A stretch of DNA of 64,000 nt, taken from contig JAJYZC010000005.1 of assembly GCA_021800255.1 (NCBI GenBank), forward strand, positions 43,708 through 107,707, in the 5' to 3' direction. Positions 50,137 to 58,942 of this stretch are shown here, piece by piece. Source of the DNA: Acidobacteriota bacterium. Its GTDB lineage: Bacteria; Acidobacteriota; Terriglobia; Terriglobales; Acidobacteriaceae. The notes beneath the pieces were generated by a model. That model searched no databases, was not told where the DNA came from, and saw only the letters and a program-made list of their open reading frames with translations. Position numbers and translations under genes: made by a program. Numbering within the stretch: position 1 is the stretch's first letter; every line of letters starts with the position of its first letter.

Positions 50137-52208
50137 GCCCGGCTGCTCCAAATGAGAAGTATGGCCAGCGCCACAACCGCCAAGGCCAGGATGCGCAGGT
50201 AGATCTGCACGCGGCCGTTCTCCACCTCCGACAACAGGCCGCCGCCGTTCGATAACTCCTCACAGCCCTTGTCGAAGCCGCCGTTTACCCACTGTTCGTC
50301 GAGGAAGCGGTTCAACTCCGCCCACAAGCTGAAGAGCCACGCCACCACGGCCACTGCCCCGCCCCAAACGCGGCGGTCGAACCAGTCCGAGACGCGCCCC
50401 CACCACTCGTAAAACGCCAGGACGGTTGCGCCATAGAGCTCATCGACATAGAGCCGGTCGCGCAGTCCGGCCCAAATCCAGGGCGTGGCCTTTTCCAGAG
50501 CGTCCGGTTCCCCGGCTGCGGGAGATTTGTTCCCGTAAAGCCACCACGCCACCCCGATGCCTGCCAAAACCACTACCGTCGCGCTCAGCAGCATCATCAG
50601 GAACTCGGAGCTGGCGAAGGCCCCCATCTGGAGGTGCGCGGCCTGGTTGCCGAGGAAGGCGTCGAACCACGGCCATGCCGGCGTTCCGATGATTCCCAGC
50701 GCCACGCAGAAGAAGGCCAGAATCGCCATCGGCCACAGCATGATCTTCCCGCTCTCGTGCGCCGGTTGATGCCCGCGCCACTTGCCGAAGAAGACGTAGG
50801 AGACTTGCCGCGTCATGTAGAACGCCGTCAGCACCGCGCCAAAGAGCATCAGGTAATAGGGCACAACGGAGGAATTCCACCTCTGCGCCGCGTCAATGAT
50901 CGCGTCCTTGCTCCAGAAGCCGGAGAAGAAGATGGGAACGCCGCACAGCGCCAGCATAGCGATGGCATAGATCCCGAAGGTGATGGGCATGGCCTTCCGC
51001 AGCCCGCCCATGCGGCGCACGTCCTGTTCTTCGTGGCAGCCGTGAATGACGCTGCCCGCGCCGAGGAACAGCAGCGACTTGAAGAAGGCATGCGTAATCA
51101 GGTGGAACATGCCCAGCGCCACGCCGCCGATGCCCAACCCGGCCATCATGTAGCCAAGCTGCGAGACCGTCGAATAGGCCAGGATGCGCTTTATGTCGTT
51201 CTGCGCGATGGCGATCAGCGCCGCAAAGACCGCCGTGATCGCGCCCACCCAGGTGACCACGATGAGCGCCGTCGTCGTCCCACCGGCGGCGGCTCCGTCC
51301 TGCATCAGCGGATACACGCGCGCCACGAGGAAGACGCCCGCAGCCACCATGGTCGCCGCGTGAATCAGCGCCGAGACCGGCGTGGGGCCTTCCATCGCGT
51401 CCGGCAGCCAGACGTGCAGCGGAACCTGTCCGCTCTTGCCCATCGCCCCGGCAAAGATCAGCAGGCCGATGGCGCCCGCGGCGGTCAGGCCAAGGGCCGC
51501 GTGCTGCGCCAGCAGGCCGGTGAGCGCCAGACCTTCCAGCGCGCCCGAACCGTGGTTATAAAAGAGCAGCGTCCCCGACTGCGCCGATAGCCACACCATG
51601 CCCAGAAAGAAGAACACGTCGCCCACGCGCGTGGTCATGAAGGCTTTTTTGGCCGCCGCCGCAGCCGCGGGCTTTTGATACCAGAACCCAATCAGCAGAT
51701 AGGAGGTGAGGCCGACGATCTCCCAGTTCATGAACAGCAAGAGCAGGCTGTTCGAGACCACCACCCCCAACATGGCGCCGGCAAAGAGCGCCAGGAAGCA
51801 GAAGAACCGGGTGTAGTTCTCGTCGTGGGCCATGTAGCCCACGGAGTAAATAAAGATCAGCAGCCCCACAAAGCTGACCATGACCAGCATGATCGCCGTC
51901 AGCGGATCGAGGATCCAGCCCAGTGCGATGTTGGCCGCGCCCACCTGCATCCAGGTGAAGTTCACGGTCTCGCGCACGGCGTGGTGCGCCGCCCATCCGC
52001 CCACCACGTGAGCGAAAGCCATCAGCGAGAGCAGCAGTGAAAACGATAGCGAGCCAATCGCCAGCCACGCAGCCGTCCGCCGCTGGGGCTGCTTGAGCAG
52101 GGCGATCACGCCTGCGGCCACCATGGGCGCGGCGGGGATGAGCCACAAAATCTTCGTGACCGGAGCAACAGCGAATTGTGGAGTGAATGAAACGGCTTCC
52201 TGGATCAA
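50133..52208 (-). CDS. nuoL: NADH-quinone oxidoreductase subunit L
   Basis: Largest membrane-arm subunit, 691 residues, 16 helices with the long lateral helix HL near the C-terminus. Motifs: LLFMNWEIVGLTSYLLIGFWYQKPAAAAAAKKAF (conserved Glu), AMGKSGQVPLHVWLPDAMEGPTPVSALIHAATMVAAGVFLVAR, KRILAYSTVSQLGYMMAG. It is longer than the 613-residue E. coli protein, with added sequence after SPAAGEPDALEKATPWIW. Whether HL is longer in order to span an additional NuoM needs a structure model. It follows nuoK by 4 bp. Confidence 0.95.
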   Translation of the reverse strand: MIQEAVSFTPQFAVAPVTKILWLIPAAPMVAAGVIALLKQPQRRTAAWLAIGSLSFSLLLSLMAFAHVVGGWAAHHAVRETVNFTWMQVGAANIALGWILDPLTAIMLVMVSFVGLLIFIYSVGYMAHDENYTRFFCFLALFAGAMLGVVVSNSLLLLFMNWEIVGLTSYLLIGFWYQKPAAAAAAKKAFMTTRVGDVFFFLGMVWLSAQSGTLLFYNHGSGALEGLALTGLLAQHAALGLTAAGAIGLLIFAGAMGKSGQVPLHVWLPDAMEGPTPVSALIHAATMVAAGVFLVARVYPLMQDGAAAGGTTTALIVVTWVGAITAVFAALIAIAQNDIKRILAYSTVSQLGYMMAGLGIGGVALGMFHLITHAFFKSLLFLGAGSVIHGCHEEQDVRRMGGLRKAMPITFGIYAIAMLALCGVPIFFSGFWSKDAIIDAAQRWNSSVVPYYLMLFGAVLTAFYMTRQVSYVFFGKWRGHQPAHESGKIMLWPMAILAFFCVALGIIGTPAWPWFDAFLGNQAAHLQMGAFASSEFLMMLLSATVVVLAGIGVAWWLYGNKSPAAGEPDALEKATPWIWAGLRDRLYVDELYGATVLAFYEWWGRVSDWFDRRVWGGAVAVVAWLFSLWAELNRFLDEQWVNGGFDKGCEELSNGGGLLSEVENGRVQIYLRILALAVVALAILLIWSSRA

Positions 52209-52212
52209 GCTT

Positions 52213-52536
52213 TCACCCTTTCATCCTGTTCATCTGGTCGAGATCGGTGGTGTGCGTGTGGCGATAGATGGAGATGACCAGCCCCAATCCTACCGCCGCC
52301 TCGGCGGCGGCCACGGCAATGGAAAAGATGGCGAACATAAACCCCGTCAGCGCCTGCGGATTCGGCCCGTAGCGCCAGAAGGCGATCAGGTTGAGGTTGG
52401 CCGCGTTGAGCATCAGCTCGATGCCGATGAGCACCAGGATGGCGTTGCGGCGCGTGAGCGCGCCCGCCAGCCCGATAGCAAACAATAAGGCGGCAACCAG
52501 GAGATAGCCGGCCAGAGGCGTGGCAAACCCCGTCAC
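52213..52536 (-). CDS. nuoK: NADH-quinone oxidoreductase subunit K
   Basis: 107-residue, three-helix membrane subunit. LVLIGIELMLNAANLNLIAF holds the conserved buried Glu, and FSIAVAAAEAAVGLGLVISIYR the second Glu, both needed for proton transfer. GTG start at 52536 overlaps the nuoJ stop (GTGA). Length and motifs are standard. Confidence 0.95.
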   Translation of the reverse strand: MTGFATPLAGYLLVAALLFAIGLAGALTRRNAILVLIGIELMLNAANLNLIAFWRYGPNPQALTGFMFAIFSIAVAAAEAAVGLGLVISIYRHTHTTDLDQMNRMKG

Positions 52537-53033
52537 TTTGCCCTCTCTTTCTCGCGCATGGCCACGATGACCGCGCCGATGATCGCGGCCGTAAAGAGCA
52601 GAGCCACGATCTCCAGCGGCAAAACGTAACGGGTAACGAGGGCATCGCCGATGCCGAGCACCGTGACGCTGGGCGCGGCCGTCTCGCCCGGTAAAGCTGG
52701 TGCGCTCTCAACGATTGCAGCGCCCAGTGCGGCAAAGACGGCGGCCGCAATCACCAGCCCCACAAACCAGCTCCGGCTGAAGACGCCTTCGGTGGGAGTC
52801 TCAGAGCCGCGCGTGAGCAGAATAGCGAAGACTACTAGTATGGCCACCGCGCCCACGTAGACCAGAATCTGCGCGAAGCCGGCGAACTGCGCGTCCAGGC
52901 GGAGGAACAAGAGCGCCAGGCCGGCAAAAGCCACGGTGAGCGCGAGGGCGCAGTGCACCGTGTTCTTCAGCAGCACGGCGGCCAGCCCTCCGGCCAAAGT
53001 GAGGGCCGCCAGCAGATAAAAGATCACGCCCAT
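52533..53033 (-). CDS. nuoJ: NADH-quinone oxidoreductase subunit J
   Basis: 166-residue membrane subunit with five helices. N-terminal LAALTLAGGLAAVLLKNTVHCALALTVAFAGLALLFLRLDAQFAGFAQILVYVGAVAILVVFAILL contains the conserved VYVGAVAIL loop around the pi-bulge helix TM3 (shown here as key motifs). ATG start at 53033. It lies 34 bp after nuoH and overlaps nuoK. Confidence 0.94.
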   Translation of the reverse strand: MGVIFYLLAALTLAGGLAAVLLKNTVHCALALTVAFAGLALLFLRLDAQFAGFAQILVYVGAVAILVVFAILLTRGSETPTEGVFSRSWFVGLVIAAAVFAALGAAIVESAPALPGETAAPSVTVLGIGDALVTRYVLPLEIVALLFTAAIIGAVIVAMREKERAK

Positions 53034-53067
53034 CAGCAGCCCTCCTCACTCCGCATCGCCGCTCTCC

Positions 53068-54246
53068 TTACTCCTCCGCATAGCGGTAGGTTCTCGGACC
53101 AATCCGTCTCTTGAACATCTCTATGCGGCCCATCCCCACGTAAGCCGCCACGACCATCGTCGAGCACACCACCCAGCGCAGCCAGCCCCCGCCCATGAAC
53201 CGCCAGATGGCGGCCACCAGCAAGTTAAGCAGCGTGAAAGGCAGCACAAACTTCCAGGCAAAGTTCATCAACTGGTCCTGGCGCAGCCTGGGAAGGGTGC
53301 CGCGCAACCAGATGAAGAAACAAATCCAAGCCATAATCTTGGCGAAGAACCAGAGCCACGATGGAACCCAGGTCAAAACCGAGAGAGGCGCTGTCCATCC
53401 GCCCAGGAAGAGCGTGACGCCCAGGCCCGCAATTGCCAGCATCTCCACGTACTCGCCCAGGAAGAAGAGCGCGAACTTGAAGCCCGAGTACTCGGTAAAG
53501 TATCCGGCCACGATCTCCGACTCGCCTTCGGGCAAATCGAAGGGCGAGCGGTTGGTCTCCGCCGTCGAGGCGATGACGAAGACCAAAAAGCCTGCTAGGC
53601 CCCACGGCGTAAAGACGTACCAGTGAGGAAAGATGCCGGTGTAGTGGTTCTGGGCATCGACGATGGTCACCAGCGAGAGCGACCCGGAGATCATCACGAT
53701 GACCACGGTCGAAAGCAGCAGCACCAGCTCGTAGCTGATCATCTGGGCGATGGCGCGCATGGCGCCCAGCAGCGAGTACTTGTTGCGGCTCGACCATCCG
53801 GCCATAAACACCGCCAGCTCCGTCGAGGCGCCCATGGCGAAGAAGAACAGCAGTCCGGCGTCCAGGTTCACGAGCACCATGTGGCGGCCCATGGGCAGCA
53901 CGGCATAGAGCATGAAGACGGCCACGACCAGCACGATTGGCGCCAGAAAATGCACCACCCGGTCGGCGCGCAGCGGCACCACGTCTTCCTTGGTCAGCGC
54001 CTTGATGCCGTCGGCCACCGGCTGCAGCAGGCCGAAGGGGCCCACGCGGTTGGGTCCGTAGCGGTTCTGCATGCGCCCCAGCCCCTTGCGCTCCAGCAGC
54101 ACGGCAATCGCAAACAGTGTGGGATACACAGCAATGATGGCGATCACGCAAAGGATCACGCCCGCCGCTCCCTGCCATCCCGCCGGCAAGTAGCCCACCA
54201 GCCAGTTCTTGAAGAGAACGAAGATCTGGTCCACCCACTGGGACAT
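53068..54246 (-). CDS. nuoH: NADH-quinone oxidoreductase subunit H
   Basis: 392-residue, eight-helix subunit at the quinone-binding joint of complex I. Motifs: ERKGLGRMQNRYGPNRVGPFGLLQPVADGIKALTKED, SSRNKYSLLGAMRAIAQMISYELVL, NRSPFDLPEGESEIVAGYFTEYSG and RGTLPRLRQDQLMNFAWKFVLP, all conserved quinone-channel segments (short motifs of longer blocks). In the classical operon nuoH precedes nuoI; here it follows it with a 3-bp gap. Confidence 0.96.
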   Translation of the reverse strand: MSQWVDQIFVLFKNWLVGYLPAGWQGAAGVILCVIAIIAVYPTLFAIAVLLERKGLGRMQNRYGPNRVGPFGLLQPVADGIKALTKEDVVPLRADRVVHFLAPIVLVVAVFMLYAVLPMGRHMVLVNLDAGLLFFFAMGASTELAVFMAGWSSRNKYSLLGAMRAIAQMISYELVLLLSTVVIVMISGSLSLVTIVDAQNHYTGIFPHWYVFTPWGLAGFLVFVIASTAETNRSPFDLPEGESEIVAGYFTEYSGFKFALFFLGEYVEMLAIAGLGVTLFLGGWTAPLSVLTWVPSWLWFFAKIMAWICFFIWLRGTLPRLRQDQLMNFAWKFVLPFTLLNLLVAAIWRFMGGGWLRWVVCSTMVVAAYVGMGRIEMFKRRIGPRTYRYAEE

Positions 54247-54249
54247 CGC

Positions 54250-54954
54250 TTACTCTCCCCCTCCGGCAGGCTTCTGGGCGGCAGGCGCAGGCTTGGGCAC
54301 GGCGGGCGGGGCTGCGCCTGCGGCCGGTTTTTCCGCGGCTGGACTTGCCGCCTGCGGATTGCCCGCGGCAGCCTTGGCAGCGGCGGCTTTGGCGGCGGCC
54401 GCCTCAGCGGCCGCCTTGGCCTTGGCTTCAACCTTGGCCTTCTCCTCGGCCAGCCGCGCATCCACTTCAGCGGCTTCGGTGGGATGGATGCGGTGATAGT
54501 ACTCGTTCGATTTCGCCAGTTGCTGGCGGTCGTGCAGCAGCCCGCCGAAGCGGTCCGTGGTGGCCAGCTCGAACTCGGTATCCATCTTGATGGCCTCGAA
54601 CGGGCAGACCTCGACGCAAATCTGACAGCTCATGCACACCGAGACATCAATGTCGAAGCGCACCGGATAATTCTGTAGCTTGCCCACATAGTCCGGCTTC
54701 TTGTCTGTGCTCTTCTCGATGTAAATGCACTTAGGCGGGCACTCTTTTTCGCAGATCTGGCAGGACACGCAGCGCAGCCCGGCCTGCCAGTCCGGCCCGT
54801 CGTAGACGAGGAACGGAAAAACGCGCACGTTTTCAGACAGCGGAATCCGCTCCTCCGGATACTGCACCGTGGTCAGGCGTTCCTTGGAGAAATAACTGCC
54901 GGCAAAGTTCCTTGCCGTCTCAGCCAGCCCCTTCAGTATGCCTTCGCCCAGCAA
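54250..54954 (-). CDS. nuoI: NADH-quinone oxidoreductase subunit I with an Ala-rich C-terminal tail
   Basis: Ferredoxin-like subunit carrying the N6a and N6b clusters: CVSCQICEKECPPKC and CMSCQICVEVCPF, residues about 62-115. Start is TTG at 54954 with GGAGGA upstream. The catalytic core ends near residue 150; the rest is an 80-residue tail of Ala, Lys, Glu and Pro (AEEKAKVEAKAKAAAEAAAA..., then PAAEKPAAGAAPP). The tail is unusual for NuoI and looks like a helical then disordered extension. It is placed between nuoD and nuoH, without nuoE, F or G. Confidence 0.93.
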   Translation of the reverse strand: MLGEGILKGLAETARNFAGSYFSKERLTTVQYPEERIPLSENVRVFPFLVYDGPDWQAGLRCVSCQICEKECPPKCIYIEKSTDKKPDYVGKLQNYPVRFDIDVSVCMSCQICVEVCPFEAIKMDTEFELATTDRFGGLLHDRQQLAKSNEYYHRIHPTEAAEVDARLAEEKAKVEAKAKAAAEAAAAKAAAAKAAAGNPQAASPAAEKPAAGAAPPAVPKPAPAAQKPAGGGE

Positions 54955-54972
54955 GTGTGTTCCTCCATGCTT

Positions 54973-55086
54973 CTAGCTGCTAGCTTCTAGCCGCTAGCTT
55001 TTCCTGCTCCGGTCGCTGCAGAATCAAAACCCGGAATCCAACTTAAAACGGACAGCTAAGAGCTAGAAGCCAGTAGCTAGAAGCTG
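54973..55086. repeat. Paired inverted heptamer arrays between nuoI and nuoD
   Basis: The left array (54973-55000) has four 7-bp units of the form CTAGCNN. The right array (55054-55086) has units of the form AGCTANN. The two are reverse complements over 31 bp with 26 matches, flanking 53 bp. The spacer would fold into a long hairpin within the nuo transcript. It fills nearly the whole 134-bp gap and ends 3 bp from the nuoD stop codon. Confidence 0.8.
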
Positions 55087-55088
55087 TC

Positions 55089-56270
55089 TCATCGATCCAC
55101 TTCTCCCAACACAATATCCACGCTGCCCAGGATCAGCACCACATCCGCCACATTCTGCCCCAGGCACATATCCTCAAGAATCGTTAGATTCATAAAACTG
55201 GGCGGCCGCACCCGGTAGCGATAGGGATTCGGCCCGCCGTCGCTGATCAGATAAAACCCCAGCTCGCCCTTGGGGGCTTCGATGCGCCCATAGGCCTCGC
55301 CCGCTTTGGGCCGGAAGTTGCGAATCCTCGCCTTGGGGTCCATCACCGGCCCGGCGGGAATGTCCTTGAGCGCCTGCTCCAGAATCCGGATCGACTGGCG
55401 CAGTTCCAAGAGCCGGATCATGAAGCGGTCATACACGTCCCAGTGATCGCCCAGCGGCACCTTGAAGTCGAAGCGGTCGTAGATGCTGTAGTGATCCACC
55501 TTGCGCAGGTCGTAGTTGACGCCGGAAGCCCGCAGCAAGGGGCCGGTAACGCCGGCGCTGATGGCCAGCTTAGGCGGCAGAATGCCCACCCCCTGGGTGC
55601 GGGCCATCAGAATCTCGTTGGTGACCAGCAGCGCCTCGAACTCATCGGCAAACTTGGGCAGTCCGGCCACCACCTTGCGCGCCTGGTTCAGCCACTCTTC
55701 GGTTGCGTCCACGCGGACGCCCCCAAAACGCATGTAGTTGCACATCATGCGCGAGCCGGTGAGGCTCTCAAAGAGGTCCAGTATCTTTTCCCGCTCCTTG
55801 AAACCGTACATCAGGGGCGTGCCGCTGGCGCCCATATCCTGAATCAGAAAGCCAACCGACAAGGCGTGGTTCTGGACCCGCGTCAGCTCGCCCACGATCA
55901 CGCGCAGATACTCGGCACGTTCGGGAACCTCCTGGCCGGCCAGCTTCTCCACCGCCAGCGCGTAGGCCCAGTTATTGGTCAGCGAGCAGATGTAATCCAG
56001 CCGGTCGGTGTAAGGAATCGACGCCAGGTAGGTCTGGCCTTCGCCCAGTTTTTCGTGGTTGCGGTGCAGGTAGCCGAAGACCGGCTTCAGACGCACAATG
56101 CGCTCGCCGTCCAGCGTCACATCCATGCGGAAGACGCCGTGCGTCGAGGGATGGTGCGGCCCCATGGCGACTTCCAGCAGTTCGCCTCCGCTTTCAGGAT
56201 CGGCGACCATCCGGCCTTCCAGACCATGAGCTTGCGCGCCAAGCTCTAAGCCGCTTGGGGAAGAGCTCAT
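55089..56270 (-). CDS. nuoD: NADH-quinone oxidoreductase subunit D
   Basis: 49-kDa quinone-site subunit, 393 residues. Motifs: [64 protein letters not shown], then [18 protein letters not shown] and the C-terminal [15 protein letters not shown]. It is separate from NuoC, unlike the NuoCD fusion of E. coli. ATG at 56270 overlaps the nuoC stop by 4 bp. Confidence 0.96.
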   Translation of the reverse strand: MSSSPSGLELGAQAHGLEGRMVADPESGGELLEVAMGPHHPSTHGVFRMDVTLDGERIVRLKPVFGYLHRNHEKLGEGQTYLASIPYTDRLDYICSLTNNWAYALAVEKLAGQEVPERAEYLRVIVGELTRVQNHALSVGFLIQDMGASGTPLMYGFKEREKILDLFESLTGSRMMCNYMRFGGVRVDATEEWLNQARKVVAGLPKFADEFEALLVTNEILMARTQGVGILPPKLAISAGVTGPLLRASGVNYDLRKVDHYSIYDRFDFKVPLGDHWDVYDRFMIRLLELRQSIRILEQALKDIPAGPVMDPKARIRNFRPKAGEAYGRIEAPKGELGFYLISDGGPNPYRYRVRPPSFMNLTILEDMCLGQNVADVVLILGSVDIVLGEVDR

Positions 56271-56947
56271 TGCGCCGCTCCTTTCCCGGCAGCGGCCGCT
56301 TCGAGCGCCCGGTGCGCCTGCGCCCGCCTCAGCACCTCATCGTGCGCCGTGGGCTCGTACTCAAAATCGTCCGGCTCTACATAATCCTTGCGCATGGGAT
56401 GGTCTTTGAACCCCTCCCACATCAAGATCCGCCGCAGATCCGGATGCCCCTTGAATACCACCCCGTAAAGGTCAAATATCTCCCGCTCCTGAAACTCGGC
56501 TGAGCGCCACACCCGCGTCATCGAGGGCAGCTCCACTTGATCGCTGCGGTTCCCCGTGCGCATCCGCAACACCACCGGCCCGTGTTTCTTGGCGACGGAG
56601 AAGAGATGGTAGACCACCTCCAGATAGCCCGGTTCAACGCGCTTGCGAGTCTCCTCCACCGTTTCTTCTATCGGCTGCTCCACGCCATCCACGGTCTTGG
56701 TCACGGTGCGCGTCACCTTCACCTTCTCGGTGATTTCCTTATCTAGCCAATCGACTCCGGTGACGTTCGACAGATGATCGAGCGCCAGTTCCGGGTCGTC
56801 GCGCAGGAATTTCGCCACCTCGACGGCGCGCTCCGGCTTGAGCAGCAGCGAGTGCTGCGCGCTAGGTCCGGGATTGGGCACAATCTCCACCCCTGCGCCC
56901 GGAACCGCAGCTTCAATCGCCGCCTTGATCTCTTCTACCGTCTTCAA
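56267..56947 (-). CDS. nuoC: NADH-quinone oxidoreductase subunit C with an inserted segment
   Basis: 30-kDa subunit, 226 residues, TTG start at 56947 with GGGAG upstream. The family signature [35 protein letters not shown] is present in the C-terminal half. Between DWLDKEI and [11 protein letters not shown] lies an insert of about 30 residues rich in Thr, Val, Glu and Lys ([24 protein letters not shown]), absent from usual NuoC, where this junction is a short turn. The insert is charged and probably exposed. Confidence 0.93.
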   Translation of the reverse strand: MKTVEEIKAAIEAAVPGAGVEIVPNPGPSAQHSLLLKPERAVEVAKFLRDDPELALDHLSNVTGVDWLDKEITEKVKVTRTVTKTVDGVEQPIEETVEETRKRVEPGYLEVVYHLFSVAKKHGPVVLRMRTGNRSDQVELPSMTRVWRSAEFQEREIFDLYGVVFKGHPDLRRILMWEGFKDHPMRKDYVEPDDFEYEPTAHDEVLRRAQAHRALEAAAAGKGAAQ

Positions 56948-56962
56948 ATCAGCTCCCAGCCT

Positions 56963-56990
56963 CTAGCTGCTATTCCCTATTCCCTAGCGT
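56963..56990. repeat. Heptamer array overlapping the nuoB 3' end
   Basis: Four 7-bp units on the + strand: CTAGCTG, CTATTCC twice, CTAGCGT. On the - strand the array encodes the last residues of NuoB (LGNRE) and its TAG stop at 56970-56972. LutB, with another heptamer array, ends almost the same way (IGNRH). Confidence 0.7.
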
Positions 56991-57593
56991 GATCGGCACC
57001 GGCCACACGCTCCGGTTCGACGGCGGCTCCAAGTCGTGCTGGCCCTGATCGGGAACGGGAAACTCGCCTGGCGCCTCGGCGTCCAGGAAGCGCGGCCGGC
57101 CCTCGCCCGTCAACGGCTGCGCGTCAATCTTCTTTTGCAAGGTGATAAAGGCTTCCAGCAGCGCCTCCGGCCGCGGCGGGCACCCCGGTATGTGCACGTC
57201 CACCGGAATGTAGCGGTCGATCCCCTTCAGCACGTTGTAACCCTGCTTGAATGGCCCGCCGGAGATCGCGCAGGCCCCCATCGCAATCACGTACCGGGGC
57301 TCGCCCATCTGGTTATAGAGGCGCACCACCTGCGGCGCCATCTTCTTGGTCACCGTGCCGGAGATAATCATCATGTCGGCCTGCCGCGGCGACGGACGGA
57401 AGACCTCGGCCCCAAACCGGGCGATGTCGTAGCGCGCCATGGTGGTGGCGATCATCTCAATCGCGCAGCACGCCAGCCCGAAGTTCATGGGCCACACCGA
57501 ACTGCGCCGTCCCCAGTTGTAGAGTTCCTGGAGAGTCGTAACCAAGACGCCCTGCTTGCCCAGTTCGATCTTCAGTTTTTCATCAACTGCCAT
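56970..57593 (-). CDS. nuoB: NADH-quinone oxidoreductase subunit B
   Basis: Subunit carrying the terminal N2 4Fe-4S cluster. Ligands: the adjacent CC in [10 protein letters not shown] (about residues 41-42), Cys in [12 protein letters not shown], and Cys in [20 protein letters not shown]. 207 residues, about 30-40 more than the shortest homologues, with an extended C-terminal tail ([22 protein letters not shown]). The very end is supplied by a heptamer array. ATG at 57593. Confidence 0.96.
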   Translation of the reverse strand: MAVDEKLKIELGKQGVLVTTLQELYNWGRRSSVWPMNFGLACCAIEMIATTMARYDIARFGAEVFRPSPRQADMMIISGTVTKKMAPQVVRLYNQMGEPRYVIAMGACAISGGPFKQGYNVLKGIDRYIPVDVHIPGCPPRPEALLEAFITLQKKIDAQPLTGEGRPRFLDAEAPGEFPVPDQGQHDLEPPSNRSVWPVPITLGNRE

Positions 57594-57739
57594 TCTCGGC
57601 TGCTACACTCCTATGCTCTTAGCTCTTCCCTTCGCACTGTCGGCTTTCGCTCCCTCGCCGTTGAACAAAGCCTCAAATCTCCCAACTTTCATCTCCGCTC
57701 CTCCGCCGGGCGAAAGGCTAAGAGCGAAAGCTGTCTTTC

Positions 57740-58120
57740 TCACGCCCAGGTCAGCACGCCCTTGGCCCAGGCCCACGCCAGGCCCTCCACCAGCAACAGC
57801 AAGAACACCAGCATGGCCAGACAAGGGGCAAGGCTCAAGCCAGTGAAGGCCGCCGCGAACGGCAGCAGAAACACGGCTTCCACGTCAAAGATGAGAAAAA
57901 TGATGGCGTAGAGGTAATAGCCGGAGTGAAACTGCACCCAGGCATCCCCTTTGGACACCAAGCCGCACTCATAGGTGGCGTTTTTTAGCTCGTTCGGCTT
58001 GGCAGGCGAAAATATCTTCGCCCACAGCCAGGCCAACCCCAACGGGGCCAACCCGAAGCCCAAAGCCACCACAAAGAGAACGGTCAGAGCAAAATAAGGA
58101 TTCGAGGCCATTTGCAGCAA
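57740..58120 (-). CDS. nuoA: NADH-quinone oxidoreductase subunit A
   Basis: Three-helix membrane subunit, 126 residues, first gene of the nuo operon. KNATYECGLVSKGDAWVQFHSGYYLYAIIFLIFDVEAVFLLP contains the conserved YECG and FDVE motifs around TM2 (key parts). Start at TTG 58120 with AAGGA upstream; ATG at 58111 is an alternative. About 145 bp separate it from nuoB; that spacer contains a weak inverted repeat (GCTCTTAGC near 57616, complement near 57716). The operon promoter should lie in the 58121-58364 gap. Confidence 0.94.
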   Translation of the reverse strand: MLQMASNPYFALTVLFVVALGFGLAPLGLAWLWAKIFSPAKPNELKNATYECGLVSKGDAWVQFHSGYYLYAIIFLIFDVEAVFLLPFAAAFTGLSLAPCLAMLVFLLLLVEGLAWAWAKGVLTWA

Positions 58121-58364
58121 AAAATCCTTCTAAACCACCTATCAGTTATAAGTCGTTGCGGCAAAGATGCGTGTGAGCTTCGTCACCATTCAGTCTTATT
58201 ATTGCACTTTATTTTCCCCGTTCATCCCAGTCTGTGAATTGTGCGCTGGAAGGGGGCGCAGAGCGAGACCACGCCGGTGGGCTTTTCTTCGGTTATTTTC
58301 TTTCCCTCTTTTCTTCCTGCCCATTTCGCGGTAGTCTGTTGGCAATTTCCTGGAAAGGCCTTGT

Positions 58365-58883
58365 ATGCAGTGGCGCCGGTTGTATTGGCTCCCGGTGGTA
58401 TGGCTGCCGGCGATGGCCTTCGCGCACACGCCAAAGCCGTGCGTAACGGCTGGCAAAGCCGCGCGGATGGTCAACAAGGACGTGTGCGTTTCCGCGCACG
58501 TCTATGATGTGGTGGAGCTTCCCGACGGAACGCAGGTCCTGGACGTGTGCCCGCCCCAGACGCCGGATGAAAAATGCCGGTTCATGATTGTGAGCCTTCC
58601 AAGGGATCGCGCCGCGGTAGGCGCGCTGAGCCATTACCGGAACAAAAACGTAAACGTCCGGGGAATTGTGCAGGACGCGCACCGGTTCGCATGGATGGAA
58701 CTGAGCCGCACACGGCAGTTTCACGGCGGGCGGCCGGAGTTCCGGCCCAACCCCCGCCTCACGCGCGGCTTTAGCACCAGCCTGGGCGAGCCTCCCATCG
58801 ACGATCCCAACCTGTACTCGCGAGGCGACCGGGGGGGCTATACGAATACCCACGACCTGGAGACGCTGCCGGCAAAAAAATAG
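58365..58883 (+). CDS. Secreted protein of unknown function (OB-fold-like)
   Basis: 172 residues, not recognised. A signal peptide (RLYWLPVVWLPAMAFAHT) is followed by a compact domain of about 90 residues: VNKDVCVSAHVYDVVELPDGTQVLDVCPP, then RNKNVNVRGIVQD-AHRFAWMEL. The alternating strands and the VNVRGIV pattern recall small OB-fold proteins that cover nucleic acid or metal, but this is only a resemblance. Four Cys residues could form disulfides made by the VKOR system (inference). The C-terminal 45 residues are Pro/Gly-rich. GGAAAGG upstream of ATG at 58365. Divergent from the nuo operon. Confidence 0.55.
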   Translation: MQWRRLYWLPVVWLPAMAFAHTPKPCVTAGKAARMVNKDVCVSAHVYDVVELPDGTQVLDVCPPQTPDEKCRFMIVSLPRDRAAVGALSHYRNKNVNVRGIVQDAHRFAWMELSRTRQFHGGRPEFRPNPRLTRGFSTSLGEPPIDDPNLYSRGDRGGYTNTHDLETLPAKK

Positions 58884-58942
58884 CGGCTCCCATGGCGGCA
58901 GGTTGGGGTGAACTCCGCCAATACGCGCGGGCAAGGCCGTGC

